Assembly (NCBI GenBank): GCA_026988525.1
Contig: JALSLC010000035.1
Location: forward strand, 1 to 64,000
Source of the DNA: Archaeoglobaceae archaeon
Lineage (GTDB): Archaea; Halobacteriota; Archaeoglobi; Archaeoglobales; Archaeoglobaceae
Reading direction: 5' to 3'
DNA length: 64,000 nucleotides
Position 1 is the stretch's first letter, and every line of letters begins with the position of its first letter. Below the pieces are notes generated by a model. That model worked only from the letters and a program-made list of their open reading frames with translations, was not told the DNA's origin and did no database searches. The translations under genes and the position numbers were made by a program. Positions 27,838 to 37,115 of this stretch are shown piece after piece.

Positions 27838-29364
27838 ATGAAAATAAAACAAAAATCAAAGGCAATATCTCCTATAATAGGAATGATATTAATTTTGGCT
27901 ATTATAGCTGGGGTAATGAGCATCATTCAATCTGAGTACGTTCCTCAATGGGATTATCAAAAAGAAGCTCAAACTTTTAGAACGCTTTTATCAGAAATGA
28001 ATAGCATTCCATCTATACTAACTCAAAAATCTACTTCTACTTCCATCCAAATACATGCAGGAGTTAAATACCCTCAGTATCCTTTCCTCATTAACCCTTC
28101 CGCAAGTTACGGTATTTTAAAAACCGTTCCCGAAAAAGTAAAAGTGAGTTATAAGGTATATGGTAGTTCAATAAAAGAAGAGTTTAATTCATCCGCAATT
28201 GTAGTGACTCCTCTCTACCTCTACATGAATCCCATAAATATAACTTACGAGCATGGAGCAGTAATAGAGTATGGAAAAAATTATAGAAAACCTATAATGC
28301 TAAGTCAGGTAGCTTTCTCCAAAAACGAAATAAATATACCTATAATCACATCCAAAAATACATCTTATGCAGCAGAAAGCGTTACACTTCACTTTTACAT
28401 GATTAGCAGTGGTAAGGAAAAGAAAGTTTATAACTTAAGCTTGAGCTTTGAAACCCTTTACCCAGAATTGTGGAAAACAACTCTCGAAAAAATATATGGA
28501 AAAGATGCAACTGTAAAAGTTTCTGGAAATTATATAACAATATCGTTTAATAGAAGCTTATATCTTGCTATTCCAGCATGGAGTCTAAGCACACAACCAA
28601 CAACATCGATAAGCAATACTTCAAGCTACTCAGTTTCAGCCATATTGGTAACTCCACAACACATATACCTTAATCCCGGAGAAGTAGATTCAGTCTCAAT
28701 GCAAATTTTAGATAAATACGGAAATCCTATGAAAAATGCTACAGTCGAAGTGAAAGTTGAAAATGACTCAGTATGTAAGATTTTAGCAAACAACAACACT
28801 GTAACAGACAAAACTAACTTAACTACAGACTTCAATGGAATATGCAGGGTTTATCTAAAAGGATTCTTACCCGGATCAACGAAAGTTATCGCAAAAACAG
28901 ACATTCCTTCATCCCCATCCGGTAGTAATGAAACTGTATTCAATGTTACTGTAACAAACAAAGAGGCTGGTAGCAGTTATGAACTGAAAGTTATACATGC
29001 CAACGGTACAGAGATAGGATACTATAGTGAGGGCTGCCACAAATGTAGATGTAGATGTTCTAGTTATTACCCAGTTTACTTATATGATATACTAGTTAAA
29101 GTAACAAAGAATGGCAAAAGTGTAAAGAATGTACCAGTAAACTTCTACTTAATAGACTCAGAAGACAACATTGTTTACATGGGAATTGCTTTCACAAACA
29201 CAAGCGGATATGCACACTTAATGCTGACCGCTGGAATATTGAGTGAGAGTGCATCAAGTTCTGAATATGCTACACCACAAGTCCTAATAAATACTAAACC
29301 TGTAAAAGTAATTATAGAAGCGGGAAGTTCAGGAAAAGGGATTGCGACCATAAATTATATATAA
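27838..29364 (+). CDS. Pilin-anchored surface protein with Ig-like domains and a Cys cluster
   Basis: About 508 residues from ATG 27838; 27829 and 27832 are alternative ATGs close to AGGGATGAT. Basic residues then AISPIIGMILILAIIAGVM form a type IV pilin-like signal and helix. Residues about 35-260 are homologous to the large surface protein at 10390-12744. A Big_1-like Ig domain follows (about 265-375). A second Ig-like domain contains CHKCRCRCSS, five residues of which are Cys or His, inside an otherwise Cys-poor protein. It lies outside the cell if the topology holds. It follows arcS on the same strand after 89 bases, with its own TATA-like TTTATAAGG near 27787. Confidence 0.78.
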   Translation: MKIKQKSKAISPIIGMILILAIIAGVMSIIQSEYVPQWDYQKEAQTFRTLLSEMNSIPSILTQKSTSTSIQIHAGVKYPQYPFLINPSASYGILKTVPEKVKVSYKVYGSSIKEEFNSSAIVVTPLYLYMNPINITYEHGAVIEYGKNYRKPIMLSQVAFSKNEINIPIITSKNTSYAAESVTLHFYMISSGKEKKVYNLSLSFETLYPELWKTTLEKIYGKDATVKVSGNYITISFNRSLYLAIPAWSLSTQPTTSISNTSSYSVSAILVTPQHIYLNPGEVDSVSMQILDKYGNPMKNATVEVKVENDSVCKILANNNTVTDKTNLTTDFNGICRVYLKGFLPGSTKVIAKTDIPSSPSGSNETVFNVTVTNKEAGSSYELKVIHANGTEIGYYSEGCHKCRCRCSSYYPVYLYDILVKVTKNGKSVKNVPVNFYLIDSEDNIVYMGIAFTNTSGYAHLMLTAGILSESASSSEYATPQVLINTKPVKVIIEAGSSGKGIATINYI

Positions 29365-29381
29365 TGTAAAAAATAAAATTT

Positions 29382-30233
29382 TTAAATATTTTTATTTACT
29401 CCTTTTTTGTTTGGTGCAGGCACAAACTCTACACCCTGTCTCTGCATCATTGGTTGTGGATAGAGATCCATTAACCTGTAAACTTCTTCTGGCACATCAG
29501 TAGATACTTGTAAACCCAGCTCTCTTGCAACTTCTACTGTAATAGGATAGTCGTGAGTCCACCTGCCTTCAGTCATTATCTTAGCAACTTCCTTAGCTTT
29601 CTCCTCACCCATCTTATCTTTTAACAATTCGAAAACAAACTCTCTAACCTGAATTATCGCTTTTTCAGCCACGTCAGCCAGTATTAAAGTTTCGTCGTCA
29701 ACATCTTTTGGTTCTTTCTGCTTAACAGCTTTAACTATGGATGGAGCTGGATAGTTCATTAACTGTGGATCTACTGGACCAAGCACAGCATTTGGATCCA
29801 TAACAATCTCATCAGCAGCAAGAGCGATTAAAGTTCCACCACTCATTGCATAGTGTGGAACTATAACAGTTGTTTTTGCTTTGTGAGATTTTATAGCCTT
29901 TGCAATTTGGCTCGCAGCTAAAACTAAACCTCCGGGTGTGTGAAGTATGAGATCTATTGGCTTATCTGGAGGAGTATTTCTTATCGCTCTAAGGACTTGC
30001 TCACTATCTTCTATGCTAATAAACCTATAAAAAGGAATCCCAAACAAACCTATACTTTCCTGCCTATGTATCATTGTTATAACATTACTTCCTCTCTTTT
30101 TTCCAAGTTTCATCATAACGTTTTTCCTTGCAAGCTCAAGTTGCTTATACCTTAGTTGCGGGGCTACTATTATCCACACAAGAAATAACCACCAAAGAGC
30201 GCTCATAAATCCCGACGCAAAGTCCGATGCCAT
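29382..30233 (-). CDS. Membrane-anchored Clp-fold serine protease (SDH_sah / SppA-like)
   Basis: A 283-residue protein with one N-terminal membrane helix (about 9-25) and a Clp/crotonase-type protease domain. Conserved parts are DLILHTPGGLVLAASQIA, the catalytic serine in VPHYAMSGGTLIALAADEI, and VLGPVDPQLM. The end (about 225-283) contains GRWTHDYPIT and a Pro-rich tail. This family (serine dehydrogenase proteinase, PF01972) is widespread in archaea and is thought to cut membrane proteins or signal peptides. It is monocistronic, divergent from the hsp20 promoter. Confidence 0.9.
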   Translation of the reverse strand: MASDFASGFMSALWWLFLVWIIVAPQLRYKQLELARKNVMMKLGKKRGSNVITMIHRQESIGLFGIPFYRFISIEDSEQVLRAIRNTPPDKPIDLILHTPGGLVLAASQIAKAIKSHKAKTTVIVPHYAMSGGTLIALAADEIVMDPNAVLGPVDPQLMNYPAPSIVKAVKQKEPKDVDDETLILADVAEKAIIQVREFVFELLKDKMGEEKAKEVAKIMTEGRWTHDYPITVEVARELGLQVSTDVPEEVYRLMDLYPQPMMQRQGVEFVPAPNKKGVNKNI

Positions 30234-30316
30234 TGTAAAGATTTATTGTAGAAATATTTAGAAGTTGCTAAAACTAACTTAAATTATTTTCAGTAAACTC
30301 AATTTCTTGTACTAAC

Positions 30317-30329
30317 CGAGTAATACTCG
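30317..30329 (+). promoter_or_regulatory. 13-bp palindrome upstream of the hsp20 TATA box
   Basis: CGAGTAATACTCG is a perfect inverted repeat around a central base. It lies about 20 bases before the TATA element of hsp20 and about 84 bases from the divergent protease start at 30233. It could be an activator or repressor site for either gene; no known archaeal regulator is assigned by me. Confidence 0.5.
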
Positions 30330-30342
30330 AAAGAAATACTAT

Positions 30343-30357
30343 CGAAATATTTAAATA
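30343..30357 (+). promoter_or_regulatory. BRE/TATA promoter of hsp20
   Basis: CGAAA (BRE-like) followed by TATTTAAATA at 30348-30357. The HSR1-type operator begins eight bases downstream, at the expected transcript start, so a bound repressor would block polymerase recruitment. Confidence 0.7.
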
Positions 30358-30364
30358 CAAAAAT

Positions 30365-30385
30365 TTACTAACTTGTAGTTAGTAA
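30365..30385 (+). promoter_or_regulatory. HSR1-type heat-shock operator (CTAAC-N5-GTTAG)
   Basis: TTACTAAC-N5-GTTAGTAA is a perfect palindrome with 8-bp arms. The core CTAAC-N5-GTTAG is the published binding motif of the heat-shock regulator HSR1 (AF1298) of Archaeoglobus fulgidus, which controls an hsp20 operon there. Its place between the TATA box and the hsp20 start supports the same control here. The regulator gene is not in this window. Confidence 0.85.
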
Positions 30386-30412
30386 GAAAAATTAAAAAAG
30401 GAGGTGACAGCC

Positions 30413-30811
30413 ATGATACCCGATCCTTTTGAAGAATTAAAAAGAATACAAAGCAGAATAAACAGACTTTTTGAGGAGTTTGGAGGTTTTGGGTTTGAAA
30501 TGCCTGCAGATGTTATAGATGAAGGAGACAAAATAAAAGTAGTTTTAGATTTACCGGGATTTAGAAAGGAAGACGTTGAGATATACGTGGAAGGTAATGA
30601 TTTAGTAGTTAGAGCTACAAGAAAAGAAGAAGTTGATGAAAAGAAAAGCAATTATATAAGAAGAGAAAGAAGGTATGGAGAAGTTTATAAGAGAATACCA
30701 CTGCCAGAAGGACTTGAAATAGAAAAAGCGAAAGCCAACTACAACAACGGTGTATTAGAAATAGAGATACCGAGAAGTGAAAAAGCAAGAAAGAAGATTG
30801 ATATAAGCTAA
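30413..30811 (+). CDS. hsp20: Small heat-shock protein Hsp20
   Basis: A 132-residue alpha-crystallin protein. A short N-terminal helix (IPDPFEELKRIQSRINRLF) precedes the ACD (about 28-120; KVVLDLPGFRKEDVEIYV), with the conserved NGVLEIEIP near the end. The C-terminus lacks a clear I-x-I after IPRSEKARK, ending KIDIS. ATG 30413 is preferred because GGAGGTG lies six bases upstream; GTG 30404 falls inside that site. It binds unfolding proteins during heat stress. The promoter carries the HSR1-type operator. Confidence 0.94.
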   Translation: MIPDPFEELKRIQSRINRLFEEFGGFGFEMPADVIDEGDKIKVVLDLPGFRKEDVEIYVEGNDLVVRATRKEEVDEKKSNYIRRERRYGEVYKRIPLPEGLEIEKAKANYNNGVLEIEIPRSEKARKKIDIS

Positions 30812-30874
30812 TTTTTTATTGATTTATTGATTTTAATCGTAAATTTTAATTACTATAAATAAATTAATACAACC

Positions 30875-31231
30875 ATGGGAACATCAATTGGATTAGCAGA
30901 AAACGTAGAAGCTGCCTTAACTTATCTTTTAGGACTCATTACAGGAATAATATTTTTAATATTTGAGAAAGACAGTGAATTCGTAAGATTTCATGCCATG
31001 CAGTCTACAGTAGCATTTGGAAGTTTGCTCGTCCTAAAAATAGCTCTTAGTATTTTCTTAGTGCCTCTCGCTCTACTTATACCTCCAGTCATTTTCTTAA
31101 TCGCTTTATTTAGAGGTATAATAGGTCTTGTAGCACTTCTAATTTGGATTTTGTGCATGTACAAAGCATACATGGGTGAGTGGTTTAAACTGCCAATTGT
31201 CGGTGAAATAGCAGAAAATTTAATTCGTTAA
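30875..31231 (+). CDS. UPF0132/DUF4870-like small membrane protein
   Basis: A 118-residue protein with three membrane helices and the family stretches [31 protein letters not shown] and [17 protein letters not shown]. The fold is Tic20/DUF4870-like. Function is unknown across archaea and bacteria. TATAAATAAA lies about 15-25 bases before the ATG, so a very short leader is expected. It follows hsp20 by about 60 bases but has its own TATA-like element. It overlaps carB by 12 bases, tail to tail. Confidence 0.85.
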   Translation: MGTSIGLAENVEAALTYLLGLITGIIFLIFEKDSEFVRFHAMQSTVAFGSLLVLKIALSIFLVPLALLIPPVIFLIALFRGIIGLVALLIWILCMYKAYMGEWFKLPIVGEIAENLIR

Positions 31232-34200
31232 TTCTTTATGGTAATCCTGTATTGATTTTACAGAAAGTTTTCCTCTTTTTATAGCCTCTATACCCATCAC
31301 TGCCGCTCTTGCTCCACTAATTGTAGTTATGTATGGTATACCATAATCAACTGCAGCCCTTCTTATCATGTAACCTTCAGTTTTACCACCCTTACCACTC
31401 GGAGTGTTTATAATTAAGTCTATCTTCTTGTTAATTATTGCATCTAAAACGTTTGGCCTACCCTGACTTATTTTGTTTATCACTTCAGCCTCTATACCGT
31501 GCTCTTTTAAGAATTTAGCGGTACCATTAGTTGCTAAAATTTTGAAACCCAGCTCCTTTAATTTTTTGGCAACTTCTACTATTTTTTCCCTATCCGACTT
31601 TTTCACACTTATGAAAACCGTCCCCTTTTCAGGTAATTTCATTCCAGCTGCTAATTGGGCTTTGTAATAAGCTAAACCAAAGTCGTAGTCTATACCCATA
31701 ACTTCTCCAGTAGATTTCATTTCAGGGCCAAGAGTGGGGTCAACTTCTGGAAGCTTTATAAATGGAAAGACTGCCTCTTTAACAGCTATGTGCTTTAACT
31801 TTAATCTCTCTTTAACTCCAAGATCTCTCAATTTTTTACCACACATAAGTTTAGCTGCTATTTTTGCAAGTGGCAATCCAGTTGCTTTACTTACAAAAGG
31901 CACAGTTCTACTTGCTCTTGGATTTGCTTCCAAAACATATACTGTATTATCTTTGACAGCATACTGAATATTTATAAGGCCAACTACTTTTAATTCAAGA
32001 GCCATTTTTCTTGTATAATCTATAATTTTCTCTATTACTTCTTTACTGAGTGATTGAGGTGGTAAAACACATGCAGAATCTCCACTGTGAACTCCAGCTT
32101 CCTCTATATGTTCCATTATTCCCCCAATAATTACCTCTTCCCCATCGCAAAGTGCATCAACTTCAACCTCAATTGCATCCTCCAAAAACTTATCAATCAG
32201 AACTGGTTTTTCAGGACTAACATCTATAGCTTCTTCCATGTATCTTATCAAAGCTTGTTCATCGTAAACAATTTCCATAGCTCTTCCACCTAAAACATAA
32301 CTTGGCCTAACTAATACAGGATAGCCTATTTTTCTTGCCACTTCTATAGCTTCATCTACACTGTAAGCTATACCATTCTCAGGCTGTGGTATGTTCAGTT
32401 TCCTACATAATTCGCTAAACCTCTCCCTATCCTCCGCTATATCAATTGAATCAACAGATGTACCAAGTATTTTAACTCCTCCTTCCTCAAGTTTCTTTGC
32501 TATATTCAGCGGTGTTTGTCCACCAAACTGAACTATTGCTCCCTCAGGCATTTCATTTTCATATATATTCAATACGTCCTCGCTTGTTATTGGCTCAAAG
32601 TAAAGTTTATCCGAAGTGTCGTAATCTGTTGAAACAGTTTCAGGATTGTTATTCACCATTATAGTTTCATAGCCATCTTCTTTTAAGCTAAAAACAGCAT
32701 GACAACAACAGTAATCAAACTCTATTCCCTGCCCAATTCTGTTTGGTCCACCACCAAGAATCATTATTTTTCTATTCTCACTTTTTTTAACCTCATTTTC
32801 ATCTTCATAAGTAGAGTAGTAATAAGGTGTTTTAGCTTCAAATTCCGCAGCACAAGTATCAACCATTTTAAATACAGCACTAATACCAAATTTTTTCCTC
32901 AAACTCCTAATTTCGGATTCGCTTAACCCAAATATCTTAGATAGTTGTAAATCAGAAAAGCCAAGTTTTTTAGCTTTGATTAATGCACTCCTAATTTCTT
33001 CGCTATCTAAATCACTTATATTATTTATATTATTAGCTAATTTTTTAAGATAATTTTCAAAATCTACCAAGTTTTTGATTTTATCTATAAACCATTTATC
33101 GATGCAAGTCAGCTTAGATATTTCATCTACGCTGATTCCAAGCTCAATTGCTCTTTTAATATAAAAAATTCTATCTGCATTTGGCGTTCTAAGCATAAAT
33201 CTAACAATATCTATATTTGCACTTGCTATATTTTTCTTTAATTCAAGTCCATATATTCCTATTTCCAAACTCCTTAATGCTTTTTGCAAAGCTTCTTCAA
33301 AAGTCCTTCCTATAGCCATTACTTCACCAACACTCTTCATTTGAGAGCCAAGAATTGATTTTGCTGCTGGAAACTTATCAAAAGCGAAGCGGGGTATTTT
33401 TACTACCACGTAGTCTATTGTTGGTTCAAAACTTGCAGGAGTTTCTTTGGTTATATCGTTTGGTATTTCATCCAAAGTATAACCAACCGCAAGTTTTGCA
33501 GCTATTTTTGCAATAGGGAAACCTGTAGCTTTAGAAGCCAAAGCTGACGATCTGCTAACTCTCGGATTCATTTCTATTGCCACAACTCTACCATTTTCAG
33601 GGTTTACTGCAAACTGTATATTACTTCCACCTGTTTCAACCCCAATTTCTCTTATGATAGATATTGAGTAATCTCTCAAAAGCTGGTATTCAACATCGCT
33701 AAGTGTTTGAGCGGGTGCAACCGTAATACTATCTCCAGTATGAATGCCCATTGGATCAAAGTTTTCTATTGAACAAATTATTACAACATTATCAGCTAAG
33801 TCTCTCATTACTTCAAGCTCAAACTCCTTCCATCCTATGACACCTTCCTCAATCAATACTTGGTTAATCATTGACATTTCTAAACCGTGAGAGGTTATCT
33901 CTTTTAATTCCTCCCTATTGTAAGCAATTCCACCTCCAGTTCCTCCAAGAGTGAAAGCAGGTCTAACAACAACAGGATAACCTATTTCTTCAGCAATAGA
34001 TAAAGCCTCCTCTACATTTTCTGCAATATCACTTTTAGGCACGTCTATGCCTATTTTTTTCATACATTTCTTGAAAAGTTCTCTATCCTCTGCCTTTTTT
34101 ATCGCCTCAAGTTTAGCTCCTATTAGTTCTATCCCATACTTTTCTAAAACACCCATTTCTCCAAGCTGAACAGCTATATTTAACGCTGTTTGACCACCAA

Positions 34201-34468
34201 GAGTTGGTAAAATTGCATCTGGAGTTTCAATTTCCACAATCTTTGCCACTATTTCTGCAGTAAGTGGTTCTATGTAAGTTCTATCTGCCATTTCCGGATC
34301 AGTCATTATAGTTGCAGGATTTGAGTTTACAAGGACTACTTTGTACCCCTCCTCCCTCAAAGCTTTACAAGCTTGACTACCGGAATAATCAAATTCAGCT
34401 GCTTGACCGATAACTATTGGACCTGAACCTATGACCATTATTTTTTGAATATCTTCTCTTTTTGGCAT
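31220..34468 (-). CDS. carB: Carbamoyl-phosphate synthase large subunit
   Basis: A 1082-residue full-length CarB from ATG 34468, which has AAGGTGG six bases upstream. It has two ATP-grasp halves, each starting with a nucleotide loop ([19 protein letters not shown] and [17 protein letters not shown]). An oligomerisation region lies at about 400-550 and an MGS-like allosteric domain at the C-terminus (about 935-1082; [31 protein letters not shown]). With CarA it makes carbamoyl phosphate for arginine and pyrimidines. CarA is encoded 1.5 kb away, separated by a divergent surface-protein gene. Confidence 0.97.
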   Translation of the reverse strand: MPKREDIQKIMVIGSGPIVIGQAAEFDYSGSQACKALREEGYKVVLVNSNPATIMTDPEMADRTYIEPLTAEIVAKIVEIETPDAILPTLGGQTALNIAVQLGEMGVLEKYGIELIGAKLEAIKKAEDRELFKKCMKKIGIDVPKSDIAENVEEALSIAEEIGYPVVVRPAFTLGGTGGGIAYNREELKEITSHGLEMSMINQVLIEEGVIGWKEFELEVMRDLADNVVIICSIENFDPMGIHTGDSITVAPAQTLSDVEYQLLRDYSISIIREIGVETGGSNIQFAVNPENGRVVAIEMNPRVSRSSALASKATGFPIAKIAAKLAVGYTLDEIPNDITKETPASFEPTIDYVVVKIPRFAFDKFPAAKSILGSQMKSVGEVMAIGRTFEEALQKALRSLEIGIYGLELKKNIASANIDIVRFMLRTPNADRIFYIKRAIELGISVDEISKLTCIDKWFIDKIKNLVDFENYLKKLANNINNISDLDSEEIRSALIKAKKLGFSDLQLSKIFGLSESEIRSLRKKFGISAVFKMVDTCAAEFEAKTPYYYSTYEDENEVKKSENRKIMILGGGPNRIGQGIEFDYCCCHAVFSLKEDGYETIMVNNNPETVSTDYDTSDKLYFEPITSEDVLNIYENEMPEGAIVQFGGQTPLNIAKKLEEGGVKILGTSVDSIDIAEDRERFSELCRKLNIPQPENGIAYSVDEAIEVARKIGYPVLVRPSYVLGGRAMEIVYDEQALIRYMEEAIDVSPEKPVLIDKFLEDAIEVEVDALCDGEEVIIGGIMEHIEEAGVHSGDSACVLPPQSLSKEVIEKIIDYTRKMALELKVVGLINIQYAVKDNTVYVLEANPRASRTVPFVSKATGLPLAKIAAKLMCGKKLRDLGVKERLKLKHIAVKEAVFPFIKLPEVDPTLGPEMKSTGEVMGIDYDFGLAYYKAQLAAGMKLPEKGTVFISVKKSDREKIVEVAKKLKELGFKILATNGTAKFLKEHGIEAEVINKISQGRPNVLDAIINKKIDLIINTPSGKGGKTEGYMIRRAAVDYGIPYITTISGARAAVMGIEAIKRGKLSVKSIQDYHKELTN

Positions 34469-34637
34469 GCTACCACCTTTGTTAGTATCAACTTTCAACG
34501 AGCTATTCTACTTTTATACGTTTTTATTGTTCAAATCAAATATGAATAAGAACTTGCAAAAATAGAAACAAAAATATAAACAAATATACCTACATATCCG
34601 ATAAATTTATTACTATCATCATTGTTACATTATTATT

Positions 34638-36035
34638 GTGAGAGTTAGAATAATACTAATCATAGCATTAGTCGTGTTGCTTATAAGTCCTGTAAAAGCT
34701 TTAAATGTAAGTTTATCAAAGTACTTTACAGTAAATTTTCAAGCTAATACAGTAGGTATTTCTGGAAGAACAGCTATATATGGAGGTAATCAGCTCGTAG
34801 CCTTAAACGATTCAGGTATTTTGTGGAAGAAAAATATTCCAGTAAAAATGATGGATGTTTCAGGAGATTACATTGCAATAGCCAATGGAAATAAAGTTAG
34901 CTTACTAATTTTAAATGGAACAATACTTTGGAGTAGGGATGTTGAAAATCCTGTTAGCGCAATATCCGTTACTAAATACGGTAACGTTAGTGTTGGAACT
35001 GTGAGCGGAGACATATATTTATTCAACAAAACGGGAGGTTTAGTCTGGAAATATAAATTAAAAATAGGGGTTCAAAGTGTAAGTTCTATAAAGAATTTTA
35101 TTGCTGTTAGTGATTTTAGAGGGAGGATATACTATTTTGAAAAATTTGGCAAATTTCCATGGAGATATACGTGTAACACTTTACTAAATTGGATATACAA
35201 AACTGGATGGTGTATATGGGAATATGACGGAATTAGTAACCTATGCACGTATCCTGAAGTTTACTTAAAAGTTACAAACAACGGAGTTTTTGTAATTTCG
35301 AAATTCATGAGATATGCCTATTTATTTAGTAGAGATGGTTACCTACTATGGAATAAAAGTTTTTCAGATAAACCAATATCATTTGACGGAAACGGAAAGA
35401 TTTTTGTTATTGGATTTAATAATGGAAAAGTTTGTGCTTTTAATCGTGAAGGTAAACTCCTTTGGAATGTCAATTTTAGGAATCCAGCTATTGTATCTGT
35501 TTCAATTAATTATACTGCAGTTGGAAGTAATAAGCTTTTAGCACTGTTAAGTAACGAAGGTAAAGTACTTTGGTTTAGCAATACACCAGAAAAAATTGAA
35601 AAATTGGCAATATCAAATTCAGCAATAGCAGTTTGTGATGATAACATATACTACTACGTTCCAAATGTTCTTGTAAAAAAACAAAAAAGTGAATTGAATA
35701 CAACTATTTCGAATAAAAGTATCAAAAATAAAACGAAAAATAAAATGATCAAAAATAGTATTAAAAAAAGTATTAAAAAAGTTCCAAACAATCTAAGTAA
35801 AAATTCGAGCAAAAAAATTGAAAGTAAAGTTAAAAAGATAACTGAAAAAAATACATCAACAAAGAAAGGATTGTTTGATTTAAAGAGTTTAATTATGATT
35901 GCTGGATTGGCTGGGGCTGGTGGAGTATCTGTAATACTGCTAAAAAGAAGGGCATCCAATACAAAAAGAACATCTAACACAAAGAAGGGCGTTAAAAGAA
36001 AGAGTAAAGCAAAAAAGAAAGTTAAAAAGTCTTAA
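34638..36035 (+). CDS. Exported beta-propeller protein with C-terminal anchor and Lys-rich tail
   Basis: A 465-residue protein. Residues 1-21 are a signal peptide (IILIIALVVLLISPVKA). About 25-350 form PQQ/WD-like blades, each with a G-x-L-W-x motif (DSGILWKKN, NGTILWSRD, GGLVWKYK, DGYLLWNKS, EGKLLWNVN, EGKVLWFSN). About 355-410 is an Asn/Lys/Ser linker, 414-428 a membrane helix (MIAGLAGAGGVSVILL), and the last 35 residues are almost all Lys, Arg, Ser and Thr. The propeller should face outside and the basic tail inside. Function is unknown; binding of a ligand or sensing are options. Confidence 0.75.
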   Translation: MRVRIILIIALVVLLISPVKALNVSLSKYFTVNFQANTVGISGRTAIYGGNQLVALNDSGILWKKNIPVKMMDVSGDYIAIANGNKVSLLILNGTILWSRDVENPVSAISVTKYGNVSVGTVSGDIYLFNKTGGLVWKYKLKIGVQSVSSIKNFIAVSDFRGRIYYFEKFGKFPWRYTCNTLLNWIYKTGWCIWEYDGISNLCTYPEVYLKVTNNGVFVISKFMRYAYLFSRDGYLLWNKSFSDKPISFDGNGKIFVIGFNNGKVCAFNREGKLLWNVNFRNPAIVSVSINYTAVGSNKLLALLSNEGKVLWFSNTPEKIEKLAISNSAIAVCDDNIYYYVPNVLVKKQKSELNTTISNKSIKNKTKNKMIKNSIKKSIKKVPNNLSKNSSKKIESKVKKITEKNTSTKKGLFDLKSLIMIAGLAGAGGVSVILLKRRASNTKRTSNTKKGVKRKSKAKKKVKKS

Positions 36036-37104
36036 TCATCTCCAAAAATCTATCAAAAAAGAAGTAAGTATCATGTGGCCCGGGTGATGCCTCAGGATGA
36101 TACTGAACGCTGAATAAAGGCAGTTCCTTATGTTTTAAACCTTCAACTGTACCATCATTTAGATTTATTTGAGTTACTTCAACATTCTTTGGGAGGGTTT
36201 TTTCATCTACAGCAAAGCCGTGATTTTGACTTGAAATAAAAACCCTACCAGTTTCAAAATCTTTTACAGGCTGATTTGCCCCTCTATGACCAAATTTTAA
36301 CTTAAAAGTCTTTGCATCGAGTGCAAGACTTATAAGCTGGTGGCCAAGACAAATTCCGGCTAAAGGCACTCTACCAATTAACTTTTTTAAACATGCTATT
36401 GTATCTTTAACTCTTGACGGATCACCCGGCCCATTAGAGACAAAAACACCATCTGGATCTAATTCAAGTATTTTTTCAGCTGAATAGTTGTAAGGTACAA
36501 GAGTTACACTCACATTTCTTTTTAAGAGTTGTTTTGCTATACTCATCTTTATACCACAATCAATTATTACTACTTCGTACTTTCCTTCTTCGTTTATAGT
36601 AACTGGCTCCTTTACGCAAACTTTTCCCACTAAGTCTAATTCAGTTATAGATGGTTGTTCCACAGCCCTTTTCAACATCTTTTCTCTATCATAATCTCCA
36701 GTTGCCAATACAGCTTTCATAGCTCCATATATTCTTATTTTTCTTGTCAAAGCCCTCGTATCTATACCCTCTATACCCGGTACTCCATACTCTTTTAACA
36801 GCTCATCAACACTCATTTGACTTCTCCAATTACTGGGGTTTTTACAAAGCTCTTTTACAACAAACCCCTCAACTTTTACGCCATCACTTTCAAAGTCATC
36901 TTTACAAACGCCATAATTTCCTATGAGTGGATAAGTCATCATCAAAATTTGTCCAGCATAACTTGGATCGGTTAAAGCTTCCACATAACCAGTCATAGCT
37001 GTGTTAAATACCAACTCTCCTTCAACCCAGCTATCATCTTCATTCCCAAATGCATATCCCTCAACAAAAGTACCATCTTCAATAGCTAAAGCAGCTTTTT
37101 CCAT
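36022..37104 (-). CDS. carA: Carbamoyl-phosphate synthase small subunit
   Basis: About 360 residues from ATG 37104, with AAGGTGAT five bases upstream. The N-terminal CarA domain (LAIEDGTFVEGYAFG, FNTAMTGYVEALTDPSYAGQ) precedes the glutamine amidotransferase domain with GICLGHQLISLA, where the Cys is catalytic. SVQYHPEASPGPHDT supplies His and Glu. It delivers ammonia to CarB. It is the last gene of the propeller-ftr-moaC-purC-carA run, and overlaps the divergent-strand propeller gene by 14 bases tail to tail. Confidence 0.97.
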   Translation of the reverse strand: MEKAALAIEDGTFVEGYAFGNEDDSWVEGELVFNTAMTGYVEALTDPSYAGQILMMTYPLIGNYGVCKDDFESDGVKVEGFVVKELCKNPSNWRSQMSVDELLKEYGVPGIEGIDTRALTRKIRIYGAMKAVLATGDYDREKMLKRAVEQPSITELDLVGKVCVKEPVTINEEGKYEVVIIDCGIKMSIAKQLLKRNVSVTLVPYNYSAEKILELDPDGVFVSNGPGDPSRVKDTIACLKKLIGRVPLAGICLGHQLISLALDAKTFKLKFGHRGANQPVKDFETGRVFISSQNHGFAVDEKTLPKNVEVTQINLNDGTVEGLKHKELPLFSVQYHPEASPGPHDTYFFFDRFLEMIKTF

Positions 37105-37115
37105 GCTATCACCTT

